Assembly: GCF_029433095.1 (NCBI RefSeq)
Contig: NZ_JARNTX010000004.1
Location: forward strand, 1 to 64,000
Length of the DNA stretch: 64,000 bases
Reading direction: 5' to 3'
Origin: Hymenobacter sp. YC55
GTDB lineage: Bacteria; Bacteroidota; Bacteroidia; Cytophagales; Hymenobacteraceae
Shown here: in pieces, positions 46,235 through 54,619 of the stretch
How the letters are laid out: the number at the start of each line of letters is the position of its first letter
Numbering within the stretch: the stretch's first letter is position 1
Notes under the pieces: model-generated
The model's database searches: none
Seen by the model: only the letters and a program-made list of their open reading frames with translations
Told to the model about the DNA's origin: nothing
Made by a program: the position numbers and the translations under genes

Positions 46235-48574
46235 TTAGTCCAATGCTCTTTCGCGGAACAGAACGTAGCCGATATGAGCAAACACCCCAAATTTATGGTC
46301 AGGGTCGTCGTAGTGAATGAACTGTAGCGAAGCGGGTCCTACTGGAGTTTGGTAAACAAAGCCAGACATGGCCGTAAGGTAGGGACGGCTGAAGCTGCCG
46401 CGAGCGGCAAGCAGCGGGTTGCTTTCCGACCGCTCATAGGGGCGGAACAAGGCGTGGACGTATACTTCGCTGCGCCATTCCAATGACCCAATTACGGCCT
46501 TGATATAGCGCAATCCTACCGCTGCGTAGGAGGTGCCCCGATAACGATCCAGAAACAACGTGCGAGAATCGGGGAGGGGCAGGAAGGCCGGCGCCGACGT
46601 GAGCGACGAGCGGTAGGTGGCAAACCGTCCCTGCGTGGAAGCTACTGCATCCACGGTATAGCCCCAGGCATGCACGCGGCGACCTACCGAATCCACTTTG
46701 TGGAAGGTGAAGTACTGCTCGGTGTAGAAGCGCGCTTGCAACCACTGGTGGTCCTTGTTGCGGGCCGACAGTCCCGTTGCGGTGGAACCAGGTCTGTATT
46801 CTTCTTCCCCGAGTACCCCGCGTAGCTTGATTTCGGCCCGCCGACCCCCAACAGCGTACTGCCGACGGTTCAGGGAATTACGCTGAAACTCCAGGGTGCC
46901 GGTGAGGCCACGCTTGATGCGGCTTTCATCGAGTTCGGCTCCGCTACTGATTTCGTTGGTATTGGCAAACCGGTCGCGGTTCGTGAACAAACTGCCCCCC
47001 AAAATAAACCGGCTACGGTAGTTGGGGCTGTAGCCCACCACGAATCCCGTGCGCAGGTCGCGTTGCTGCAACTGCGTATTCTGCGCGGTGCTGCCCAGCA
47101 AAACGCCAGTATCTTGGTAATTGAAATTGTTGAAGGTGACAATGGGCTCGAAGTAGAACGGCGCATTGCCAGGAATACTGATCCGAAAAGAGCCCTGCGC
47201 CCCGTTGTAGAAGCGCCCAATGGTAGCATCGGCTTGCACCGTGTATAGCAGGCGGTTGAGGTAGCGGTAGGCCCCGCCCAAGTAAAAATTGCTCATCGAG
47301 CGCGAAGACAGCAGCACCCCCAAGTCGGTGGTGAGGTTGCTGTTTTGGCGGGCATCCAGGTTCATCACGTACCCGCCGAGTTGGCTGTCGTAGCGGACCC
47401 GGGGGTAAACGTTGTTGAAGAAGTCGTTGTTGACGAGGCGGTAGTAGCCTTCCTCCACATCACCGGGCGAATAGCTGGAACCGGTACGCTGAAAGAAGCG
47501 CCGAATAAACTCTTGTTGCTGGCGCGGCACACCTTGCACGGTTATTTGCTTGAACTCGGGACGGGGTGCCTGCTCCTGAAAGGCGCGCCGGCGCGCCTGT
47601 AAGGCCAGCGTATCCTCGCGCCGTGGAATACGGGTCAGTAGTTCGTCTAACTTCTTTTCTGTGGCTTGCTTGCCCAGCATCAGCAATTGGCCCACTTTGT
47701 TGAAATCACCAGCCGTGTAACCAGTCAGATTAGGCTGAATAAAGACCCCGTTGCGGCCGACCGACGTGGTATCGGCGCCATTGAAGCCCACAAACAGCAG
47801 CGTGTTGGTAAGCAATTCGTCGTCTTTTTCTTTCGGGTATTTGTTGAAGGCCACATCCCCCACGTTCACCCCGATGATAATGTCGGGCTTGAACTCTTCG
47901 CGCATTACGTCGGTCGGAAAATTATCAACTACGGCCCCGTCGAAAAGGTAACGGCCGTCGGGTTGCCGAATGGGCCGAAACGCCAGCGGGAAAGCCATGG
48001 AATTGCGAACCGCATCGGACAAAGAGCCGTTGCGCTGCACTACTTTCTCGCGCGTAAACACCTCCGAAGCCACGCTGCGGTAGGGCACCATCAGTTTATC
48101 GAAGTTGTAGCCGGAAATAGCGCCGGCTGGGGCGAGCATGGTGGCCAGTACGTAGTTCAGGGTTACGTCATCCACGAGCTTAGGCGTCACGCGGGCCTTC
48201 AGCGTCGAGTCGATGGCGAGGCGCAGGTGCAGCGCCGCAGGGTTGTAGTCGTTGTCGTAGTAGTTGTAAACCTTGCCTTCGAGCGGCTCGCCCGACACCC
48301 AGTTCTGAAACTCGGGCCGCAGCACAATCTCCTTTATCTCGCGGGGCGAGTAGCCCGCCGCGTACATACCGCCCACAATGGCCCCCATGCTCGTCCCGAC
48401 GATGTAGTCGATGGGGATTTGGTTTTTTTCCAGCACTTCCAGCACCCCCACATGGGCTAGCCCTTTGGCACCGCCGCCGCTCAGCACCAAGCCTACTTTT
48501 TGAGCTTGGGCCAACGGGCTACTCACAAGCAGCAGCAACAGTAAAAATTCGAGGATACGGCGAGTTTTTCGCAT
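46235..48574 (-). CDS. Patatin-like phospholipase with outer-membrane barrel (PlpD-type)
   Basis: 779 residues with a signal peptide (about 1-25, ending LAQAQ). The patatin domain follows, with the oxyanion loop GGGAKG (33-38), nucleophile elbow GTSMG (Ser62) and DGA catalytic Asp (D212), so the Ser-Asp dyad is complete. A POTRA-like segment (around RPEFKQITVQGV, about 340-410) leads to a C-terminal 16-strand-type Omp85 barrel. The layout is that of PlpD-type type Vd autotransporters. Those can release their patatin domain, while Bacteroidota homologues are mostly unstudied. A phospholipase A activity is expected from motifs. The start is followed upstream by about 180 bp before the next gene. 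Confidence 0.9.
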   Translation of the reverse strand: MRKTRRILEFLLLLLLVSSPLAQAQKVGLVLSGGGAKGLAHVGVLEVLEKNQIPIDYIVGTSMGAIVGGMYAAGYSPREIKEIVLRPEFQNWVSGEPLEGKVYNYYDNDYNPAALHLRLAIDSTLKARVTPKLVDDVTLNYVLATMLAPAGAISGYNFDKLMVPYRSVASEVFTREKVVQRNGSLSDAVRNSMAFPLAFRPIRQPDGRYLFDGAVVDNFPTDVMREEFKPDIIIGVNVGDVAFNKYPKEKDDELLTNTLLFVGFNGADTTSVGRNGVFIQPNLTGYTAGDFNKVGQLLMLGKQATEKKLDELLTRIPRREDTLALQARRRAFQEQAPRPEFKQITVQGVPRQQQEFIRRFFQRTGSSYSPGDVEEGYYRLVNNDFFNNVYPRVRYDSQLGGYVMNLDARQNSNLTTDLGVLLSSRSMSNFYLGGAYRYLNRLLYTVQADATIGRFYNGAQGSFRISIPGNAPFYFEPIVTFNNFNYQDTGVLLGSTAQNTQLQQRDLRTGFVVGYSPNYRSRFILGGSLFTNRDRFANTNEISSGAELDESRIKRGLTGTLEFQRNSLNRRQYAVGGRRAEIKLRGVLGEEEYRPGSTATGLSARNKDHQWLQARFYTEQYFTFHKVDSVGRRVHAWGYTVDAVASTQGRFATYRSSLTSAPAFLPLPDSRTLFLDRYRGTSYAAVGLRYIKAVIGSLEWRSEVYVHALFRPYERSESNPLLAARGSFSRPYLTAMSGFVYQTPVGPASLQFIHYDDPDHKFGVFAHIGYVLFRERALD

Positions 48575-48753
48575 ATAAGCAAGTAGGTAAGCTCCACCTT
48601 ACTGGAGCGCGTTTCGTACGCAGCCATCCCAGACAAGTTGCGCCAGTATGGAAGTGTAAGGCTCGGTACAAATAACACAAGAATACGCAACGCCTGCTGC
48701 CGACCAATCAGCCGCCGCAAGCATTCCTAAACATATGGATTAGCCTGGTTGGT

Positions 48754-49164
48754 TCAGGGCGCTAGCCAAGCGCCCAAGGAACCCGGAAGGTTGCGGAGCA
48801 CCGTGAATAAAACAGTGAAAATCACTACGCTCCAGCCAAACCAAGGGCGATACAGAAACGAGTTGCGGTGCGGGCGCTTGCTTAGCCACCCGCGCAGTTC
48901 TTCCATAACTCCAACTACCAGAACCGGAGTGGCCAGTGCCGCTAGCAAATTAAAGCCAATAGCTTGCCCGACGCGGCCATGAAGAAGGGCATGAACGGCG
49001 CGTTGGGTGCCGCAGCCTGGGCAGTGCAGGCCAGTGAGCGTATGCACCAAGCAGCGCGGAAAAGGATATTGCGCCGGGTCGAGGCGAAAGTAAAGAGCGG
49101 CCAACAATAGCGCAGCCAGTAAGCTCAATACTAGCAAGCCCCTGCCCTGACGATACAAAATCAC
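48754..49164 (-). CDS. DUF2752 small membrane protein
   Basis: 136 residues, starting with GTG at 49164, directly after the TAA of the upstream gene (no gap), which suggests translational coupling. The family hallmark is a Cys-rich motif after the first membrane segment: LTGLHCPGCGTQRA (C48 and C51). Three hydrophobic segments are visible (about 9-25, 65-85 and 110-130). Function of DUF2752 proteins is unknown; in Bacteroidota they often sit beside CD225/TM2-type small membrane proteins, as here. A metal- or redox-linked role for the CxxC pair is speculation. Confidence 0.85.
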   Translation of the reverse strand: MILYRQGRGLLVLSLLAALLLAALYFRLDPAQYPFPRCLVHTLTGLHCPGCGTQRAVHALLHGRVGQAIGFNLLAALATPVLVVGVMEELRGWLSKRPHRNSFLYRPWFGWSVVIFTVLFTVLRNLPGSLGAWLAP

Positions 49165-49461
49165 TTAAAAGCCTAAAGCATGCAAAATAACTCCTCCAGC
49201 CCCCAGCACGGCCACCAACACGAAAGGAATAACTACCTGCAATACTCCCCCAATCAGCCCGTATTTCACCCACTTACCGGCATTGACCGAGGCAGCCTGT
49301 GCCCCCGCATAGTCACCCACTGATAAGCGAGAATTAACGTTGGCGGCATTCACAATGGCCACGATGCCAAAAGGTAGGCAGCAGAAGATGGTAACCAGAA
49401 CAGATTCTACCAACCAGTTCTTGGGCGGAATACCTGTGGGCGAGGTGTACGACTGTTCCAT
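49165..49461 (-). CDS. CD225/dispanin-family membrane protein
   Basis: 98 residues: a short Pro/Ser N-terminus (IPPKNWLVESVL), a first membrane helix with the double-Cys/Pro motif FCCLPFGIVAIVNAANVNSRL, a GDYAGAQAASVNAGKWVKYG loop and a second helix. This is the pattern of the CD225 (interferon-induced transmembrane/dispanin) family, in which bacterial members are common and uncharacterised. The stop codon touches the start of the DUF2752 gene downstream, so the two are a transcription unit. No enzymatic role is expected. Confidence 0.88.
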   Translation of the reverse strand: MEQSYTSPTGIPPKNWLVESVLVTIFCCLPFGIVAIVNAANVNSRLSVGDYAGAQAASVNAGKWVKYGLIGGVLQVVIPFVLVAVLGAGGVILHALGF

Positions 49462-49540
49462 GCGGGCGAGAGGAGGAGTGTGCAGACCCCTGAAAAATAG
49501 CGAATTCCAAATACAATCCTACGCGCCTCACTTAGCCGCG

Positions 49541-49909
49541 TCATTTTTTGAAGATGAAATACACCGCAGCCACCAGCAGCATAAAGCCGATAAGGTGATT
49601 CCAGGTAAGTTTGTCGGTCTTGAACACGTACACAGCGCACAGCGTGAAAACCGTGAGAGACACCACTTCCTGAATCACTTTCAGTTGAAACAAGTTGAAC
49701 GGTCCGCCATTCTCCTCGAAGCCTAACCGGTTGGCGGGCACCTGAAATAGGTATTCGAAAAATGCCAGCCCCCAACTGATCAGAATGACGCCTACCAGCC
49801 CTAGGCCGTGCAGCCAGCTTATCTTTTTGAACTGCAGGTGCCCGTACCAGGCAAACGTCATAAACAGGTTAGAAACAACAAGCAGCGAAACAGTATAGAG
49901 GCTTTTCAT
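49541..49909 (-). CDS. DUF486 / DMT-family small membrane protein
   Basis: 122 residues from ATG 49909; a longer upstream start is not supported by the family. Four membrane helices are predicted (about 5-22, 38-55, 80-95 and 103-118), with the family-specific NLFMTFAWYGHLQFK and AFFEYLFQVPANRLGF. DUF486 proteins are small four-helix members of the drug/metabolite transporter superfamily, presumably dimers. The transported substrate is unknown. It is 79 bp upstream of the CD225 gene on the same strand. Confidence 0.87.
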   Translation of the reverse strand: MKSLYTVSLLVVSNLFMTFAWYGHLQFKKISWLHGLGLVGVILISWGLAFFEYLFQVPANRLGFEENGGPFNLFQLKVIQEVVSLTVFTLCAVYVFKTDKLTWNHLIGFMLLVAAVYFIFKK

Positions 49910-50597
49910 TGGTGGCGTAAAGTCGAGATAGGCAAACAAAGCACTTTTACGTGAGCTTACGGTGTAGACCGTCTGCTAGAGCAGAAAGCACGAAGAAGAA
50001 CCGCTTCGATGTTGAGGCAGAGTAGGCATGTCTATTCCGCTCGTCATTCACCCAACGGCAACTTCCAGTCCAGCTTACAGGGCCTCTCTACAACCAATAC
50101 CGAGAAGCGTTATAGTTCCGATGAGCAGCATAGCCCTTGTGCCTTACCAATGCTTGTGTGGACTTTTAGGAGCGGCTATACCAGAGGCTGCACTGTGTGA
50201 AGTTTTCGGCCATCAGATGCATAATCCCGAGCTGTACTCCTACCTACTGCCAAAGACGATTTTGGGCCCCAAATAAGCAGCTTGTTCTACTGTCGAGCTA
50301 AGGAGTAGAGCTTTGTGGAAGCACCAAAATGAAGAGCAGTTTCAAAGTGGGAAACAACAACTGCGAAACAACAAATATAGAGTTTTGTAATTGCATTTTG
50401 CAGATAAAAGTTTTAAATCAAATCAGGTCTGTAATATAGGCTAAAAAGATGCCGCTAGAATTGTTTTATATTGTAGCGGCTCTGTAAATGGGCTCGTTTG
50501 GTCGGGAGTATGAAGTGATACCAAATGCTTTTTCTTGTGCGGTGAGGTATGCTGCTTCTTGGACTTTCCTAATTTGTTCATCAACTATTCTTATTCT
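49910..50597. other. Intergenic region without a supported gene
   Basis: A candidate frame at about 50028-50276 (82 codons) has no recognisable motif, irregular composition and no neighbour support, so I leave it out. From about 50340 the DNA becomes AT-rich, as expected for the promoter region of the PA14/ricin protein gene. I could not identify a -33/-7 pair. Confidence 0.55.
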
Positions 50598-52235
50598 GTG
50601 CGACAGATTTTATTCCGTTCTATACTCGGACTCGGCATACTCGGCGAAGCACTGGTCGGCTCGTCGTTTGCCGCTGCTCCTGGCCCTGGTCAGCCGGGCC
50701 ATATAGCTAGCGGTAGCGCTCCGTTGGCAGTTCGGACTTCGGCGGCCGATCCGGTGCAAGGGGCAGGCACCGGGCTAACGGCCATCTATTTCAGCAATGG
50801 CACCTTGGCTGGTGCTCCGGCTCTTAAGCGGATAGATGCCGCCATTGATTTTCAGTGGGGCCCGGGCTCACCCGGACCGGGAGTGCCAATCGATAACTTC
50901 TCAGTGCGGTGGGAAGGACTGCTGGCCGCCCCCACCACCGGGCGCTACAAATTCACGGTGGCTACCACCGAAGGCGTACGGCTGTGGGTGAATGGCAAGA
51001 AAGTGCTCGACACCTGGGACGGTAAGAAAGCTGATCCAGCCGGGGCTTCTGCCAACTTAGCGGCCGGCGAAAAAACTAGCATCAAGCTAGAGTACTACGA
51101 CGAAGAAGGCGACGCGCGAATTCAGCTGCAGTGGGTGCCGCCCGGACAAGTTGCTCAAACTATTCCTACGGGCAACTTGTACCCGCTCGGTTCCTCTACC
51201 GGGCCCGATCCGGCCGGCGGCGCCAGCGCGCCTGCTGCTGCGCCCACACCTGCTCCGGTAGCCAAAGCCCCAGCCAAGGAAAAGCAACCAGTTGCCGCCA
51301 AACCAGCAGCACCTGCCAAAGAGCCAGCCGTAGCTAAAGCAACGAAAGAGGCGAAGCCTGCTAAAGAAACTAAAGTAGCTGCTGCGCCTGCCACCGAAGC
51401 AGCTTCTGAAGCTAAGCCTGCTGCAGCTTCGAAACCCGCAACTCCTGCGGCTGCCACTCCGTTCGTGCCGGGTGTCTATACCTTAACAGCCCGCTCCGAT
51501 GGTAAGGCCCTGGAAGTGCTTGACCAAGCGCAGCCCAATGCGGCCGTGAATCCTTCGGCGGAGCTGGCAACGAATGGCTTACCCCAATGGAGTATTGAAA
51601 GCGCCGGCAATGGCTATTACCGCATTGCGGTGCAAGGCGGACGCAAAGTGCTGGAAGTATTAGGTAGTGCTACTTCCAACGGTACGCCCCTGAGCTTATG
51701 GCCTTTCTATAGCGGCAACAACCAGCTATGGTCTGTGGAGCCCGTGGACGAAGGCTTCTACAAGATTACTGCCAAGCACAGCGGCAAGGCTATTACAGCC
51801 AACACGCCCGAGGAAGGCGGCCTTCAGCAGCGACGCTATGCCAACCGGCCTACGCAACAATGGAAGCTAGAAGCCATTAAGCCTGTTGTTTTGACGCCAG
51901 TTGCCGGGCGCCGCACCACCCCAGGAGTAGGAGCCAACCAGCTAAGTGTATACCCCAATCCGAGCAACGGCGTGATGCAGATGGCCTATGAGCTCAACAT
52001 AGAGCAGCCTATCGGGTGGGTGCTTTACAACCAGCGCGGGGTGGCCGTACGAGTTTCCGACTATCGCCGCCAAGGGCCAGGCGCTCAGCACCAAACGCTC
52101 GACTTCCGCAGTCTACCTCCAGGTGACTACTTTTTGAATTTGACGGTGGGTACCGTAAACACCAAGCATCCTGTGCAGATCCGGCGCCCCTCGGCTGAAG
52201 CTCCTGCCCCGACGGCCACTACGCCCACAGAATAG
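50598..52235 (+). CDS. Secreted PA14 + ricin-lectin protein with T9SS-like domain
   Basis: 545 residues if translation starts at GTG 50598, which yields a typical signal peptide (MRQILFRSILGLGILGEAL...SSFAAAP). No suitable ATG exists; the upstream TTG at 50535 would place 21 odd residues in front. A PA14 domain (about 58-190, with LTAIYFSNGTL and VRLWVNGKKVLDTW) is followed by an Ala/Pro/Lys linker (about 200-285), a ricin-type beta-trefoil lectin (about 288-425, with three QW-type repeats) and a T9SS-like sorting domain (SVYPNPSNG, about 449). Unusually, about 20 Pro/Ala/Thr-rich residues follow the last strand. Carbohydrate binding at the cell surface is likely. A strong terminator follows. 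Confidence 0.8.
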   Translation: MRQILFRSILGLGILGEALVGSSFAAAPGPGQPGHIASGSAPLAVRTSAADPVQGAGTGLTAIYFSNGTLAGAPALKRIDAAIDFQWGPGSPGPGVPIDNFSVRWEGLLAAPTTGRYKFTVATTEGVRLWVNGKKVLDTWDGKKADPAGASANLAAGEKTSIKLEYYDEEGDARIQLQWVPPGQVAQTIPTGNLYPLGSSTGPDPAGGASAPAAAPTPAPVAKAPAKEKQPVAAKPAAPAKEPAVAKATKEAKPAKETKVAAAPATEAASEAKPAAASKPATPAAATPFVPGVYTLTARSDGKALEVLDQAQPNAAVNPSAELATNGLPQWSIESAGNGYYRIAVQGGRKVLEVLGSATSNGTPLSLWPFYSGNNQLWSVEPVDEGFYKITAKHSGKAITANTPEEGGLQQRRYANRPTQQWKLEAIKPVVLTPVAGRRTTPGVGANQLSVYPNPSNGVMQMAYELNIEQPIGWVLYNQRGVAVRVSDYRRQGPGAQHQTLDFRSLPPGDYFLNLTVGTVNTKHPVQIRRPSAEAPAPTATTPTE

Positions 52236-52257
52236 CGTATTCTTCGAGTTCCTCTAG

Positions 52258-52309
52258 TAAAAGCGCAACGCAGCCCGGTACCAAACCTCTGGCTGCGTTG
52301 CGTTTTTTT
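52258..52309 (+). terminator. Terminator after the PA14/ricin protein gene
   Basis: CGCAACGCAGCC (52264-52275) pairs perfectly with GGCTGCGTTGCG (52291-52302), followed by seven T; upstream A residues extend the pairing. Confidence 0.92.
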
Positions 52310-52355
52310 CTGCTATCTGGTTCATGGGTCAGCCGTGGGAAACCTGATTCCGCTA

Positions 52356-53093
52356 TCAACCAGTGAATACAGTCATCTGGGGCCATAGGCGCTCAAACTC
52401 CCGAACGTAGGGCTGTACCATGGCGTGGTCGTCGGTAATAACGAGGTTTTCGAGGTTGAGCTCGGCGGCAGAACGAGTCCAGTTGTAAGAACCAGTTAAG
52501 ACGGTGTGCTTGTCGGCAACGGCAAACTTATGGTGCATATGATACTCTGTATGATCCATGCGCACCGGAATACCAGCCTCGAAAAGCTGGCGCACATCCG
52601 AACCCCGATCAAAGAGCTTATCGTTGTCGGTGAGCAGGCGCACCACCACGCCCCGGTGGTGGGCGCCGAGTAAAGCATGAGTCAGCCGGTCATCGGCTAC
52701 GGTGAACACGCATATATCCAGCTGGCGCGCCGCCTGCCCAATAAAGCGTTGGATGGCCGCTACGCATTCCGTGCCAGGGCTGAAATGCACTTCGGTACGT
52801 GTGGCGCGAGCAGGTGGGCTGGCCGGTGGCAGCAGTAAGGCGCTAGCCGCTTCTAGCCATTCCACCACAGCCTTATCCTGAAAACTATTGAACCGGCCAC
52901 GGGCCAGTACAAACAACTCGTGCCGTAGTTCGTGCAAATCAGTCCCGTGCTGGCCGTGTTCGGCTAAGCGCTGCCGCAGTTGCCGCGCTTCCTCCATCGA
53001 CAGGGTGGAATCGGCAAACGCCCGCTTGAAATGCTGCAACAAGTCTGTTGTGGCAGCCGCTAAGCGGCTCGATCCATGCAAGTTCTGCGACAT
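52356..53093 (-). CDS. Phospholipase-D-superfamily protein with one HKD motif
   Basis: 245 residues from ATG 53093. The N-terminal ~95 residues are helical and of unknown function. The PLD-like domain spans about 100-240, with one catalytic motif H187-x-K189-x4-D194 followed by LTGSYNWTRSA. A single HKD motif means that the active site forms at a dimer interface, as in the Nuc nuclease and mitochondrial PLD6. Nuclease or phosphodiesterase activity on nucleic acid or lipid is possible; the sequence does not decide. No signal peptide is visible, so it is probably cytoplasmic. It converges on the terminator of the previous gene and is 126 bp downstream of the GH1-like gene. Confidence 0.86.
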   Translation of the reverse strand: MSQNLHGSSRLAAATTDLLQHFKRAFADSTLSMEEARQLRQRLAEHGQHGTDLHELRHELFVLARGRFNSFQDKAVVEWLEAASALLLPPASPPARATRTEVHFSPGTECVAAIQRFIGQAARQLDICVFTVADDRLTHALLGAHHRGVVVRLLTDNDKLFDRGSDVRQLFEAGIPVRMDHTEYHMHHKFAVADKHTVLTGSYNWTRSAAELNLENLVITDDHAMVQPYVREFERLWPQMTVFTG

Positions 53094-53219
53094 AGCTGAC
53101 AGAGGATAGATTAGAATAGCACCGCACTCTATTTCACCTTGGCAAAGTAAGCGCTTGTATTGCAAGCTCGATTAATACGACGCCAAGTGGCTCAGCTTTG
53201 CCTTTACCGCAGGTGCACC

Positions 53220-54425
53220 TTATGGCAGCGTAAGCTCTTGAGGTAGTGCTAGGGTTGCAAGGGCCTTGGCCACGCGGGTTTGCGCCTTTTGCAAAGCTTT
53301 GGCATAAGGCGCATGGAGCACCCGCAAGGGCGGGCCGTCTGGCTGCACTACCGCGTCCCAAAGGCCCGAGCGGTGCCACTCTTGATCCAGAAAATCCCAG
53401 TCCGGCCGGTCGATGATGGGGTAGAGGCACACGCCCCACAAGGGCACACCCATTTGCAAAGCGGCAACGCATTCCTTGCCAATCATATCCATCCACTGCG
53501 GCCGGTCTACACCGGGGTGGCTGGTTTCGGTAAGTACAACGGGCTTGTCGTAGCGCTTGTATGCATCGGCCAACAAGTGCCGCAAGGGGCGCCACCGACG
53601 GTCGGCAGGCTTATCGGCCCACGGAATGCGGGCCCGAGGCTCGATATCCCACTGGTTGTCGTAGTAGAAATTGAAGCCGAGGATATCTAGATACTCAGGC
53701 CGGCCACCAAGCTCAGGACACATACGACCCGTGAGCATATCTACGGCTTGAAACTGATTTTCGTGGTGATGCGCTGCCCGAGCCTTCTCGTGGTGGTCGG
53801 AACCGGCCCTAGGTCGGATGTTGACAAGCGGTTCTGTTGTAAGAATCCGCACACTCGGATCAACCTCCCGCATGGCCACCACCCCTTCAATATAAGCGCG
53901 CATCAGGCGGTATTTCACTTCCCAACCTTGGTGTATGCAATAAGGAGAAGTGCCCCGAGCGTCGCCACCTAGCCAGCTTATAAAACTAACCTCGTTGATG
54001 GGCGTTACAATTAGCTCACCTTCCGGCTGCTCAGCCCGGTAGAATTGCACGAAGGCTCTGCACAACGCCGCAAAGCGCCGCGCAAACATCGGGTGCAACG
54101 GCGTTAGATCGTCGGGGTAGCCGAAGTGGCAAATATCCCAAAGCTGCTGAATACCGTGGCGACGGCCCGCAGCAAGCATAGTGCGCACCGTGCTCCAGTC
54201 GTACTGATACGGTACCTTCTCGATCTGGCTCCACCGAATTCCTTCGCGTACTGTCCCTAGCTTGTGCTGCCGAAGGTCTTGATAATCTTGCTCAAGGAGC
54301 TGTAGATGGCCGGTCAATGGCAAGAAATCCACGCGGTGACCAAAGCAGTTAAGCTGGTCGGTGCATTCGTAGCCAGCCATCCAAAAGGATTGGAAGGGGT
54401 TGGTATCAGTAGGAGCAGGGGGCAT
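53220..54425 (-). CDS. GH1-like glycoside hydrolase, second copy
   Basis: 401 residues from ATG 54425. It shares the clan GH-A layout with the enzyme at 33263-34597: WDICHFGYPDDL corresponds to HFGVPDWI there, the acid/base motif is T141-P-I-N-E145, the nucleophile-like motif is VLTETS (Glu300), and WGVCLYPIIDRPDWD matches the WYSLLDQLDWD segment. At about 400 residues it is shorter than typical GH1 enzymes (440-480). There is no signal peptide. Substrate is unknown. Proteins of this type are often annotated only as beta-glucosidase-like, so the specific activity should not be assumed. It is read toward the PLD-family gene on the same strand. Confidence 0.78.
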   Translation of the reverse strand: MPPAPTDTNPFQSFWMAGYECTDQLNCFGHRVDFLPLTGHLQLLEQDYQDLRQHKLGTVREGIRWSQIEKVPYQYDWSTVRTMLAAGRRHGIQQLWDICHFGYPDDLTPLHPMFARRFAALCRAFVQFYRAEQPEGELIVTPINEVSFISWLGGDARGTSPYCIHQGWEVKYRLMRAYIEGVVAMREVDPSVRILTTEPLVNIRPRAGSDHHEKARAAHHHENQFQAVDMLTGRMCPELGGRPEYLDILGFNFYYDNQWDIEPRARIPWADKPADRRWRPLRHLLADAYKRYDKPVVLTETSHPGVDRPQWMDMIGKECVAALQMGVPLWGVCLYPIIDRPDWDFLDQEWHRSGLWDAVVQPDGPPLRVLHAPYAKALQKAQTRVAKALATLALPQELTLP

Positions 54426-54619
54426 AGGTGCGGAGTTGGAAGAAGACACGCTTCGGTTTTGCCGAGCTTACAGACTACCTTTTACCGCAAAAGTCGAGGT
54501 CGAGTTGTTGAGGTGAAAGCAACCGGCTGCGGCGCTTGCAACTACGGCAACCAAGCTCGCAATAGCAATTTCTTTCGGTTTTTTGGTAATAATCTTCTAT
54601 GAATCAGCGCTATGCGAGG

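Noticed and set aside
47666..48460. 264-codon plus-strand open frame opposite the patatin gene
   Set aside because: Same reason: the patatin motifs on the minus strand are clear and the antisense translation is His/Val/Arg-rich filler.
50028..50276. 82-codon plus-strand frame
   Set aside because: No motif, no neighbour support and no promoter seen; an intergenic frame of this size is expected by chance.
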